The translations under genes and the position numbers were made by a program. 64,000 nucleotides of DNA from the NCBI RefSeq assembly GCF_013112485.1, contig NZ_JABFHG010000004.1, forward strand, positions 1-64,000, given 5' to 3'. The stretch comes from Roseicella sp. DB1501. Lineage in GTDB: Bacteria; Pseudomonadota; Alphaproteobacteria; Acetobacterales; Acetobacteraceae. The number at the start of each line of letters is the position of its first letter. Position 1 is the first letter of the stretch. The notes below the pieces were generated by a model, which was not told the origin of the DNA, did no database searches, and worked only from the letters and a program-made list of their open reading frames with translations. Positions 9,801 to 17,431 of this stretch are shown here, one piece after another.

Positions 9801-10188
9801 GGAGAGCGACGAGATCCTCAATACCCTGCATGACCTGCAGGAATACGGCGTCACGATTTCCATGGACGATTTCGGGACCGGGTATTCCTCGCTGAGCTAT
9901 CTCCGCAAATTCCCGTTTAGGAAAGTGAAGATCGACAAGTCCTTCATCCGGGAGCTGGGCAGCGAGCCAGGCAGCACCGCGATCGTCCATGCGATCCTGG
10001 AGCTCTGCCGGAAGCTCGGCATCAAGACCACGGCCGAAGGTGTCGAGACGACGCGGCAGCTGGAATGGCTGGCCGCGGCGGGCTGCAAGGAAGCCCAGGG
10101 CTTCCTGTTCAGCGCCGCGCGGCCGGCCTCGGAGGTGCTGCCCCTCATCAAGGCGCATTCCGCGATGCTGGTCGAGACCCAAATGTGA
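6808..10188 (+). CDS. Membrane PAS-GGDEF-EAL protein (c-di-GMP synthesis and breakdown)
   Basis: The order along 1126 residues is: membrane helix (about 10-28), a periplasmic sensor region of about 245 residues, a second helix (279-301), three PAS-like domains (about 315-690), GGDEF (motif GGDEF at 775-779) and EAL (EAL at 903-905). The I-site RxxD (RKND) lies five residues before GGDEF. The EAL domain keeps DDFGTG, ETLLL and AEGVET, so both catalytic centres look intact. The protein may therefore both make and degrade c-di-GMP. It follows the periplasmic DctP-type gene by seven bases, so the periplasmic region may receive a signal from that binding protein. Confidence 0.92.
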   Translation: MLLRTPRRAAALIAASLLLAIGVGTGLLLDRMHRTARDAAEGLVQRSASVVESTVNRLFLQIDGTLASLPDLLTQLSQGRELEPDEVSKILRSISFQNLNFRDLLLIEPNGVAWASAQPASKDRPMPIAPAALALTSKRAALEIIGPVLNPATGEWALLFVRPVRIRSIGTLFAVAEVPIPLVVTLLTPAAEVTGLRVAVTRAGSQLLVSLPHDEEGMNRPAVASGVFPAEGAGRSGAFRIGSSAPVIASRPTLYRGISIAVTLDPDTGFADWGRDRDQLIAVALGSSVVVVALAAVIVLLIQQRERTEKERQRGRATLESAIESMSDGFVMFDAQDRLVVCNSRFLDLYSVSAPIIEPGATFEHIIREGAKRGQYPQAGDDLEAFTREMVEWHRGDHPSMERLLPNDRWLLITERSMPDGGTVGIRTDITPMKQAMRELAISERRFSALAKAGAIVTWHATVEGSVIEAPGWEALTTLPLETLQDDRWLMVVHPQDRALVAPNWVAAAADNAIDVEIRLLTYGSWRWVRVRGVPVYEPNRNEISEWVGTIHDIHEQRSAQAALGESEARFARAIAAVGMGTWDWDLATDALHLSPGYEALYQKAPGSLPTARAAMEAMHPEDVPSYVTAVERALSGNGGAGYDIEFRIVQSDGSVRWLRMQGRAERDAMGQAVRMSGVTQDVTAKHVAELRLAHMARHDALTDLPNRIMLRERLDEAVASAKRGDASAIFCLDLDRFKQVNDTLGHPVGDELLRAVTRRILDCTRKNDMVARVGGDEFAIVQTSLDQPGDATVLAQRIIAEVSRPYEIEGHRLVVGTSVGIAISPRDGTDPDQLLRSADLALYRAKTEGRGTYRLFEPDMNIRMQARHALEHDLRRAIVKDEFEVFYQPLIDMETRRICSFEALLRWSHPARGVVGPDSFIAAVEELGMIGQIGEVVLARACMEAARWPADIKVAVNLSPAQFANRGIKNLVLAALDRSGLAPERLELEITETLLLQESDEILNTLHDLQEYGVTISMDDFGTGYSSLSYLRKFPFRKVKIDKSFIRELGSEPGSTAIVHAILELCRKLGIKTTAEGVETTRQLEWLAAAGCKEAQGFLFSAARPASEVLPLIKAHSAMLVETQM

Positions 10189-10291
10189 AAAAGTGTTCGG
10201 GGGCGCGGCCGCCTCCCGGCGCGCCCCGGGATGTCGGCCGCGGATGCAGTGGCCCAGGGAAAACCGCTTACCGATCGAGAGGGACTTCGCC

Positions 10292-10648
10292 ATGAACACC
10301 TACGCCATCGTTGCATACGACAAGCTCGACGGGCAGGCGGCGGCGCGCCGGCAGGCAGCGCGCACGCCGCATTTCGAGCGCATGAAGCTGGCCGTCGGCG
10401 AGGGGAAGATCCATTTTGCCGGCAGCATGCTGGCGGAGGACGGCCGCATGACCTGCTCGATCGTCATCGCCAGCTTCCCCGACCGGGCCGCGCTGGATGC
10501 CTGGGTGCGGGAGGAGCCCTATGTGAAGAACGGGGCCTGGGAGAGGATCGAGGTCGCGCCGATGTTCGTCGCCGTCAAGGAAGGCGTCATCACCGATGAA
10601 TGGATGAGTTTGATGGCGCGCCATCTCGCGGCCAGCGCGAAGGCGTAA
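10292..10648 (+). CDS. YciI-family protein
   Basis: The protein has 118 residues and the YciI-like ferredoxin-fold pattern: MNTYAIVAYDKLDG, RxxHxxxM (RTPHFERM), FAGSMLAEDGRMTCSIVIASFPDRAALDAWVREEPYVKNGAWERIEVAP. Family members are small cytosolic proteins proposed to have hydrolase or dehalogenase-like chemistry, but most have no known role. The ATG at 10292 follows GAGGG. It is about 100 bp downstream of the GGDEF/EAL gene, so co-transcription is possible. Confidence 0.85.
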   Translation: MNTYAIVAYDKLDGQAAARRQAARTPHFERMKLAVGEGKIHFAGSMLAEDGRMTCSIVIASFPDRAALDAWVREEPYVKNGAWERIEVAPMFVAVKEGVITDEWMSLMARHLAASAKA

Positions 10649-11027
10649 AGCCCTTCCAGCCTGCGCGCCGCGCCGGGACGCGGCGGATCGGGTCCGCGCT
10701 CGCACGGAGCCGCCGCCCGACGCCGGGGCCGGGCGCGGCGCGCCACGACGCTGCGTTGCGGAGGCGTGACCCGGCCCTGAGCGCCATGATGCGGGACATG
10801 CCGCGGTCCCGGCTGGCCAGCAACATGCCCCGGGCCGTGCGGGCAGGGCACCACCCCAGGTTTCGGCCCCGGACGATCTGGTCTAGCCTCCGCCGGCCCG
10901 CGCCGACCGGCGCCCGGGTAGTGGAGCGGCGGCCCGGCATGGGCTGGTCCGGCATCGCGCCGAACGGCCCCGGCCCGATGCCGGACCAGTGGCAGGGTGG
11001 CGGCGCGGCAGAGAGGAGACGAACGCG
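10649..11027. other. Intergenic region, no gene seen
   Basis: The stretch of about 380 bp between the YciI gene and the aldolase gene is very G+C-rich. I find no convincing ORF, repeat or hairpin with a T-run. It probably holds the promoter of the aldolase gene, whose ribosome site GAGAGGAG lies at about 11011-11018. Confidence 0.5.
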
Positions 11028-11789
11028 ATGGCGAACCAGGTGAAGGAAGCGTGGAAGGCCGGCAAGGCCGTGGTGAACGGCTGGCTCGCCATTCCCAACG
11101 CCTTCAGCGCGGAGATGTACGCCCAGGCCGGCTGGGACAGCGTGACGGTCGACATGCAGCACGGCGTGCAGGACTACCTCTCCTGCGTCGCCTGCTTCCA
11201 GGGCATGGCGCGCGCCCCGGTGACCCCGATGGTCCGCGTGCCCTGGAACGAGCCCGGCATCATCGGCAAGGTGCTCGATGCCGGCGCTTATGGCGTGATC
11301 TGCCCGATGGTGAACACGCCGCAGGAGGCCGCCAACCTCGTGCAGTACAGCAAGTACCCGCCGCAGGGCACGCGCAGCAACGGCCCGATCCGGGCCGGCG
11401 TCTATGGCGAGGCGGGCGGCTACCAGAAGACCGCCAACGAGAACATCCTCGTCATCCCGATGATCGAGACCAAGCAGGCGATTGAGAACATCGAGGCGAT
11501 CCTCGACGTCCCCGGGATCGACGGCATCTATGTCGGCCCCTCGGACCTCAGCTTCTCCTACGGGCTCGAGCCGAAGCTCGACGTCGACGACCCCTTCATC
11601 CTGAAGATCTACGAGAAGCTGCTGACTGAGACGAGCAAGCGGGGCATCGCCGCCGGCCTGCACAACGGCAGCGCCGCCTATGCGAACCGCATGATCAAGA
11701 TGGGCTTCAAGCTGGTGACGATCAGCAACGAGGTCGGCCTGATGGTCAATGCGGCGAAGGCGGCGGTGCAGCAGGCCCGCGGCGGCTAA
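11028..11789 (+). CDS. HpcH/HpaI-family class II aldolase/citrate lyase-like protein
   Basis: This 253-residue protein matches the metal-dependent HpcH/HpaI aldolases. It shows AGWDSVTVDMQHGVQDY, MVRVPWNEPGIIGKVLDAGAYGVICPMVNTPQEA (Arg and metal-ligand region), the YPPQGTRSNGP loop, VIPMIETKQAIENIEAI (metal Glu) and GIDGIYVGPSDLSFSYG. Relatives cleave 4-hydroxy-2-oxo acids to pyruvate and an aldehyde, but the substrate is not evident. The start follows GAGAGGAG at a normal distance. The gene stands alone, without other catabolic genes of the homoprotocatechuate type. Confidence 0.88.
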   Translation: MANQVKEAWKAGKAVVNGWLAIPNAFSAEMYAQAGWDSVTVDMQHGVQDYLSCVACFQGMARAPVTPMVRVPWNEPGIIGKVLDAGAYGVICPMVNTPQEAANLVQYSKYPPQGTRSNGPIRAGVYGEAGGYQKTANENILVIPMIETKQAIENIEAILDVPGIDGIYVGPSDLSFSYGLEPKLDVDDPFILKIYEKLLTETSKRGIAAGLHNGSAAYANRMIKMGFKLVTISNEVGLMVNAAKAAVQQARGG

Positions 11790-12753
11790 TTCCGGCGAAC
11801 CAGTTCCTCGGCCGGTCCAGGCGGCCCTGATGCGGTCGCGCATCGGGGCGCTCGGCAGGGCATGAGGGTGGGAAGGCGCGGGGTGCCCTGGCGCCGCCTG
11901 GCGTTGCCTGCCCGGGCCTCGCGCGGCCCTGCCTGCCGAGCAGGCCGCGGGGGTAGAACGCCGGGACGCCCGGAGACCTGAGACCGCTTCCCGAAGGGCA
12001 TGGCGCGGCCGATGCGGCCCCTTTTGTTCCAATATCGACATATTTGGCGCGCTCTGAAGCGGCATCGCCGCGGTCCCAGGGCCTCATGCGCCGGCTGCCG
12101 GGCAGGCACCCATGGCCGCTGGGTAGAGGCTGCATGATCTTCAACTGAAGATATTTATTCCCTCGGCGAAAACTACAGTAATAGCAAGGCCTGTGCGGTG
12201 GATGGCGAGAAAGGACCGTGCCCATCCAACCACTACATTCATTTTTATAATGAACTAGTAATGGTATGCCACCGGCCTCGCTGGCGCGGTGCCGGTGCTT
12301 TGTCGAATTGCAAGATTGCAGTTTAGAAAATTTCTCGATACCGCACTACTGATGCGGGCATGATAATAGTAATAAATGTCATAAACATAAACACTGACGC
12401 ATCAGAGCGCAGATCAGGCCTGTATCAATAAATATCGTGCTTGAGCAATTTCATGCGTTGACATTGAATGGTCGTGCCTTCATGACTGCAAGCGCCAGCG
12501 TCAGCCGTTTTCCGGTGCCGCCGGCCAGCTGCTCGCCAGTCCGGGTGAGCTGCCTCGTCCAGTCCTCCGTGCGAGGCCCGATGTCGCTCGGCGACACCGG
12601 GGCCGCCGGCTAACCGAACTGCGTCCCGCCGGTCTCCGGCGGGTCCTGGCGATCTGCGCGCGTGGCGAATCTCGCCGCGTGGGTGACGGTCTGCGGCCGA
12701 TTGCCAACCGCCAGGTGTCACGCAGGCATTTCAAGTAACGAGGGGATCAATTC
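11790..12753. other. Long intergenic region with an AT-rich core
   Basis: About 960 bp lack a convincing gene. The middle (about 12120-12480) is strikingly AT-rich for this genome, with runs such as ATTTTTATAATGAACTAG. A short dyad CACCGGC/GCCGGTG lies near 12270-12297. A TTGACA hexamer at 12458-12463 precedes a possible 43-codon ORF (12481-12612), which is followed by the hairpin at 12625-12643. The last part leads into the ribosome site GAGGGG of the glycosidase gene. Confidence 0.5.
12625..12643 (+). terminator. Perfect short hairpin upstream of the glycosidase gene
   Basis: CCCGCCGG (12625-12632) and CCGGCGGG (12636-12643) form a perfect eight-pair stem with a TCT loop. No T-run follows. 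It could be a terminator or attenuator between the short upstream ORF and the glycosidase gene. Confidence 0.35.
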
Positions 12754-13686
12754 ATGGCCGAAATCTCTGGTCAGCTGGGCTTTTCCACCCCGCTCGGCGA
12801 GCTGGTGAATCCGGGCGCCTCGGCAATGAACGCCGAGATGTCGGATTACCAGAACCTCGGGGCGAACTGGATCCGCACCAATTTCTGGTGGGACACCGTC
12901 CAGCCGAACCGCAACGGCGGTTACGACTGGTCCGAACTCGACCGGATGGTCTCCGCCGCCAAGGAGCACGGGCTGAAGGTGGTGGCGGAGCTGTCCTTCT
13001 CCCCGCGCTGGGGCGGCATCGACGCCGACGGCTATGCGAAGTTCGCCAAGGCCGCCGCCGAGCATTTCGGTGACTCGGTGAATTACTGGGAACTCGGCAA
13101 CGAGCCGAACCTGAAGATGAGCGTCAGCGACTACATGAGCCTGCAGAAGGCCGCCTATTCGGCCATCAAGAGCGTCAGCTCGGGCGACACGGTCATCTCG
13201 GGCGGCCTCTCGCCGGCCCCGGAGACGGCGAACGGCCATATCGGCGCGGTGGACTTCCTCAAGGGCATGTACGCGCAGGGCGCCGCCAACTCCATGGATG
13301 CGGTCGGCTTCCACGCCTACACTTGGCCGGAGATGCCGAGCAGCTCCAACTCCTGGAACGGTTGGCAGATCATGGAAGACGGCATCCGCGGCACCATGGT
13401 GGCGAACGGGGATGGCGGCACGCAGGTCTGGGTGACCGAGTTCGGCTCGCCGACGAAGGGCTACAACTCGGTTTCGCAGGATCAGCAGGCGCAGGCGCTG
13501 CGCGAGGCGGTCGATCTGGCGCACCAGGAGTCCTGGGTCGGGCCGATCATGTACTATTCCTACCAGGATCGCGGCGGCAACAGCGGCGACTCGGAGAACT
13601 GGTTCGGCCTGGTCGGGCCGAATGGCGAGCACAAGGCCGCCTACGACACCTACAAGGCGATCGCCACCCACGACGACTGGGCCTGA
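12754..13686 (+). CDS. Clan GH-A glycoside hydrolase (GH5/GH39/PslG-like)
   Basis: The protein has 310 residues and a TIM-barrel glycosidase pattern: LGANWIRTNFWWDTVQP early, VVAELSFSPRW, YWELGNEPN with the likely acid/base Glu117, AVGFHAYTWPE, and QVWVTEFGSP with the likely nucleophile Glu229. It ends IMYYSYQDRG...FGLVGPNGEHKAAYDTYKA, as in retaining beta-glycosidases. No N-terminal signal peptide is seen, so export by a signal-less route or a cytosolic role is possible. The gene is isolated downstream of the AT-rich region, with a clear GAGGGG ribosome site. The polysaccharide substrate is unknown. Confidence 0.82.
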   Translation: MAEISGQLGFSTPLGELVNPGASAMNAEMSDYQNLGANWIRTNFWWDTVQPNRNGGYDWSELDRMVSAAKEHGLKVVAELSFSPRWGGIDADGYAKFAKAAAEHFGDSVNYWELGNEPNLKMSVSDYMSLQKAAYSAIKSVSSGDTVISGGLSPAPETANGHIGAVDFLKGMYAQGAANSMDAVGFHAYTWPEMPSSSNSWNGWQIMEDGIRGTMVANGDGGTQVWVTEFGSPTKGYNSVSQDQQAQALREAVDLAHQESWVGPIMYYSYQDRGGNSGDSENWFGLVGPNGEHKAAYDTYKAIATHDDWA

Positions 13687-13891
13687 GCGGGTCGGGGGCG
13701 CGCCGCAAGGCTCCGCCCCCGCCTTCCTCTTCCCGGCGCAGACCTCTGCCAAGGCGCGGCCCCCTGGGCCGCGCCTTTTCCATGCCGGCGCCTTCGATCC
13801 GCGCCGTCCCGCCCCCCATGCCGCTCCCGCCGGCGAAAACGCGCGATGGCCCGTTCCTGCCCGCAGCGTTCTGGTCTACACAGCTCGCGTC

Positions 13892-14476
13892 ATGAGCCCG
13901 CGTCTCCGTTTCCTGCCCGCCCTTTCCGCGCTGGTCGCGCTCGGCCTGCTGCCGGGCTGCGGCGCGAATACGGCCCGCACCTTCGGCTTCACCCGCGACG
14001 CGCCGGACGAGTTCCAGGTGACGACCCGCGCGCCCCTGTCCATGCCGCCCTCGCTCGGCGACCTGCCGGTGCCCCGCCCCGGCGCCTCGCGGCCGCAGGA
14101 GCTCTCGCCGCGCCTCGCGGCGGAAACCACCCTCGCGCCCGGCGCGGCCCTCGCCCCGAACACCGGCCCGGCGCGGCAGAGCTCGGGCGAGGAGGCGCTG
14201 CTCTCCCAGGCCGGCCGGCCGGTCGGGCAGGACATCCGGCGCCGTGTCGACGAGGAAAGCCTCAAGCTCGACCAGCCCGATCGCAGCCTGGCCGACCGGC
14301 TGATCTTCTGGAAGGAGCCGGAGCCACCGGGGACCGCCCTCGATGCCCGGCGGGAATCCCAGCGGCTGCGGGAGAATGCCGCCCTTGGGCGCGAGGCGAC
14401 GGAGGGCGAGACGCCCATCATCCAGCGCGCCACCAGCGGCAACCCGGTCACCCGGCTTTTCGAGAGCATCTTCTGA
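13892..14476 (+). CDS. DUF3035 lipoprotein, BamF-like
   Basis: This 194-residue protein starts with a lipoprotein signal peptide ending LGLLPGC (lipobox, acylated Cys21). It continues RTFGFTRDAPDEFQVTTRAPLSMPPSLGDLPVP, the characteristic DUF3035 block. The family is known as BamF, an accessory of the alphaproteobacterial outer-membrane barrel assembly machine. The middle is Pro/Ala-rich and disordered-looking. It lies 64 bp before two M16 peptidase genes on the same strand, and this cluster also occurs in other alphaproteobacteria. The ATG at 13892 fits the signal peptide. Confidence 0.8.
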   Translation: MSPRLRFLPALSALVALGLLPGCGANTARTFGFTRDAPDEFQVTTRAPLSMPPSLGDLPVPRPGASRPQELSPRLAAETTLAPGAALAPNTGPARQSSGEEALLSQAGRPVGQDIRRRVDEESLKLDQPDRSLADRLIFWKEPEPPGTALDARRESQRLRENAALGREATEGETPIIQRATSGNPVTRLFESIF

Positions 14477-14540
14477 GCGCCGGCGGGGTGGGCCGCATGG
14501 CGGATTTGCGCCGGGCGGGCTTCGTCCCACATGCTAGGGT

Positions 14541-15968
14541 ATGTCGCCCGTGACCCGCCGCAGCGCCATCGCCTCGGCCGCCACCCTGCCGGTGGCTCTC
14601 AGCCTGCCCGCCGGAGCGGGGCACGCCGCGCCGCCGGTGCAACCGGCGCCGGAAGACCAAGCGAAGCTTGCTGGCGACCGGCCACTCTTCGGGGCAACCA
14701 CCTGGACCCTGCCGAACGGGCTGCGGGTGGTGCATGCCGAGAGCCGGCGGGTGCCGGTGGTCGGCCACTACCTCTTCTATGCGGCCGGCGCCGGCGAGGA
14801 CCCGGCCGGGCGCAGCGGCGCCGCGCATTTCCTTGAGCACATGATGTTCAAGGGCAGCCGCAACGTGCCGCCCGGCCAGCTCTCCCTGGTCGTCGCGCGG
14901 GAGGGCGGGCAGGACAACGCCTTCACCTCACGCGACGTCACCGCCTACCACCAGACCGTCGAGGCCTCGCGCCTGCCGCTGGTCATGCGCATGGAGGCGG
15001 ACCGCTTCGCCGGGCCGCTGCTGCCGCCCGAGACGGTGGAGCCGGAACGCGCTGTGGTGCTGGAGGAACGGCGCCAGCGCACCGACAGCAATCCGCGAGC
15101 CCGCTTCTGGGAGGAATTCGAGGCCGCCCTCTGGGGCCGGCAGCACTGGCGGGGCCGGCCGATCATCGGCTGGGAGGACGAGATCCGCGCCATCAGCCGC
15201 GGCGACCTGCTCGAATTCTACGATCGCCGTTACGCCCCCGGGAATGCGGTGCTGGTCGTCACCGGCGATGCACGCCCCGAGCGGGTGCGGGCCCTGGCCG
15301 AGGAATACTATGGCGGCGTGCCGAGCCGCGCCGTCACCCCGCGCGACCGCGCTCCGCCGGCAGCTGCCGCGGCGGAGCCGCGCCTCGTGCGCAACGATCC
15401 CGGCGTGCGGGAGGCGAGCTTCCTGCGTGCCGCCATGGCGCCCAGCCTCACCTGGGGCGACCGCAACCAGGCCTGGGCGCTCGAGGCGCTGGCGCATCTC
15501 CTCGGCGGCGGCCCGGGCAGCCGGCTGCATCAGGCGCTGGTCGAGACCGCGCTCTGCGTCGGCGCCAGCGCGTCCTATGACAGCGATTCCGTCGGCGCCA
15601 CCTCCTTCCTGATCTCCGCCCTGCCGCGGTCGGGCGTGACGCCGGAGAAGGTGGAGGCGGCGATCGACGAGGTGGTGGCGCGGCTGCTGCAGGACGGCCC
15701 GACCGAGATCGAGCTCGCCCGCACGCAGCGCCAGCTCACCGCCGGCGCGCTGCTGGCGCTCGATGGCATCGGCGCCGCCCCGCGCATGCTGGGCTCGACG
15801 CTGGCCTCCGGCCTGCCGCTCGAGGTGGTGGAGTTCTGGCCGCGGCACCTCCGCGCCGTGACCCTGCCGCAGGTGACCGAGGCGGCGCGCGCCGTGCTCG
15901 GCCAGGCGCCGACGACGACCGGTTGGCTGCTGCCCGAGGGCGTGGCGGCGCCGGAGCGCCGGATATGA
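14541..15968 (+). CDS. Zinc peptidase of family M16 (active subunit)
   Basis: The 475-residue protein has the inverted zinc motif HFLEH at 96-100 (HxxEH) and the third ligand Glu176, exactly 76 residues later. A twin-Arg-like signal segment (TRRSAIASAATLPVALSLPAGAGHA) precedes it, so it should act in the periplasm. The C-terminal half has the second M16 domain (GGGPGSRLHQALVE...). Its stop overlaps the start of the second M16 gene (ATGA), so the two are probably made together and form a heterodimer like mitochondrial processing peptidase or PqqL-type pairs. Substrates are likely small peptides or misfolded periplasmic proteins. Confidence 0.9.
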   Translation: MSPVTRRSAIASAATLPVALSLPAGAGHAAPPVQPAPEDQAKLAGDRPLFGATTWTLPNGLRVVHAESRRVPVVGHYLFYAAGAGEDPAGRSGAAHFLEHMMFKGSRNVPPGQLSLVVAREGGQDNAFTSRDVTAYHQTVEASRLPLVMRMEADRFAGPLLPPETVEPERAVVLEERRQRTDSNPRARFWEEFEAALWGRQHWRGRPIIGWEDEIRAISRGDLLEFYDRRYAPGNAVLVVTGDARPERVRALAEEYYGGVPSRAVTPRDRAPPAAAAAEPRLVRNDPGVREASFLRAAMAPSLTWGDRNQAWALEALAHLLGGGPGSRLHQALVETALCVGASASYDSDSVGATSFLISALPRSGVTPEKVEAAIDEVVARLLQDGPTEIELARTQRQLTAGALLALDGIGAAPRMLGSTLASGLPLEVVEFWPRHLRAVTLPQVTEAARAVLGQAPTTTGWLLPEGVAAPERRI

Positions 15969-17314
15969 GCGCTATCCGGCCGCGGCCGGTCTTCGCCGCG
16001 GAAGGCGCCGCGGAGGGTGGCGGCGCGCCGCTGCAGGACGCCCCGCTGCCGCGGCCGGACGCGCCGGCCGCCTTCTCGCTGCCCATCCAACGGGTCGAGG
16101 CGGAGGGAATCTCCGCTTGGCTGGTCGAGGACCATGCCGTGCCGGTGGTGGCCCTCTCCTGGTCCTGGCGTGGCGGCGCCGCGCTCGACCCGGACGGGCA
16201 GGAGGGCACGGCCGCCATGGCCGCCGCCCTGCTGACCGAGGGCGCCGGCCCGCTGCGTGCCGTCGAATTCGGTGATGCCCTGCGCGACGAGGCGATCAGC
16301 CTGAATTTCGGGGTCGAGCGGGACAATTTCGAAGGCGGCTTCCGCGCCCTGGCCGATGCCCTGCCGGATGCGGTGCGGCTCGGCCGGCTCGCCATGGTCG
16401 AGCCGCGGCTGGATGCCGATGCGGTCGAGCGGGTCCGCGCCCGCGCTGCCGCCGCCGCCCGCCGCAGCCTGGAGACGCCGCGCGGCCAGGCCGGGCGCGG
16501 CTTCTGGGCCCGCGCCTTTCCTGGCCATCCCGCCGGCCGGCCCTCCGGCGGCACCGCCGAGAGCCTGGCCGCCGTGCCGACCGAGGCGATCCGCGCCGCG
16601 CTCTCCCGCCAGCTGCACCGCGACGGGCTGCTGGTCTGCGCCGCCGGGGCGATCACGCCCGAGGCGCTGAAGGGCGTCCTCGCCCGCCTCTTCGACGGGC
16701 TGCCGGCCGGGGCGCCGCCCGCGGTGGCGCCGCTGCCGCCCTTCAACGCTTTCGGCCAGGCGGTGCTGCCGGTCTCCTCGCCGCAATCCGCCGTGGTCTT
16801 CGGCCAGGCGGGGCTGGCGGCCGAGGATCCGGACTGGGAGGCGCTGCAGGTGGTGCTGCGCATCCTGGCCGGCGGCGGCTTCGCCTCCCGCCTCATGCAT
16901 TCTGTGCGCGAGCAGCGTGGCCTCGCCTATGGCATCGGCGCCGGGCTGGACGTGATGTTCCGCCGCGGCACGATCGTCGGCTCGGTCGCCACCGAGAATG
17001 CCCGGGTCGCCGAGACGCTCTCCGTCACCCGCGAGGAATGGGCCCGCATGGCCGCCGAGGGCCCGACCGAAGCCGAGCGGGAGGATGCCGTCGCCTATCT
17101 CACCGGCTCCCTGCCGCTGCAGTTCACCGATAGCCGGCGGGTCGCGGAATCGCTGCTGGTGCTGCGGCAGAACGGCCGGCCGCTCGATTGGCTGGCTGGG
17201 CGGGCGGCGCGGCTGCGGGCCATCCCGGTGGAGCGCCTGAAGCAGGTGGCGGCGCGCGTGCTGCAACCCGAGGCCCTGGCCGTGGTGGTGGCGGGGCAGC
17301 CGGTCGGACTTTAG
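15965..17314 (+). CDS. M16-family non-catalytic partner subunit
   Basis: This 449-residue protein has the M16 fold (WRGGAALDPDGQEGTAAMAAALLTEGAG, GGGFASRLMHSVREQRGLAYGIGAGL). In place of HxxEH it reads TEGAGPLRAVEF, so it cannot bind zinc there. The glycine-rich loop near the C-terminal half (GGGFASRL) is kept, as in beta-type partners that help hold substrate. It overlaps the stop of the active subunit by four bases. No clear signal peptide is visible at the chosen ATG, which leaves its export route open. Confidence 0.88.
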   Translation: MSAIRPRPVFAAEGAAEGGGAPLQDAPLPRPDAPAAFSLPIQRVEAEGISAWLVEDHAVPVVALSWSWRGGAALDPDGQEGTAAMAAALLTEGAGPLRAVEFGDALRDEAISLNFGVERDNFEGGFRALADALPDAVRLGRLAMVEPRLDADAVERVRARAAAAARRSLETPRGQAGRGFWARAFPGHPAGRPSGGTAESLAAVPTEAIRAALSRQLHRDGLLVCAAGAITPEALKGVLARLFDGLPAGAPPAVAPLPPFNAFGQAVLPVSSPQSAVVFGQAGLAAEDPDWEALQVVLRILAGGGFASRLMHSVREQRGLAYGIGAGLDVMFRRGTIVGSVATENARVAETLSVTREEWARMAAEGPTEAEREDAVAYLTGSLPLQFTDSRRVAESLLVLRQNGRPLDWLAGRAARLRAIPVERLKQVAARVLQPEALAVVVAGQPVGL

Positions 17315-17317
17315 ATG

Positions 17318-17357
17318 TCCCCACGACGTCGCTGCGCGCCTTCGCGGGCCTGACCCC
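17318..17357 (-). repeat. Partial copy (tail) of the 105-bp intergenic repeat
   Basis: Read on the minus strand, this stretch contains GCGCAGCGACGTCGTGGGG, which closely matches the tail of the full copy at 19093-19199 (GCGCAGCGGCTTCGTGGGG). Only the downstream stem-loop half is present, directly after the second M16 gene. Confidence 0.55.
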
Positions 17358-17431
17358 AAGGATCGCATGCCGGGGCGTGCATGCGCCGCCGCGATCTGCT
17401 CTATGCCAGCAGAAGCATGGGGGTTCACGAC

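Noticed and set aside
6808-10188. Degenerate GGDEF or EAL domain
   Set aside because: Both motifs and the supporting residues (RxxD I-site, DDFGTG, AEGVE) are present, so there is no sign of loss.
11786-12109. Minus-strand short gene in the aldolase-glycosidase gap
   Set aside because: The predicted product is Arg/Pro-rich without domain features or a ribosome site.
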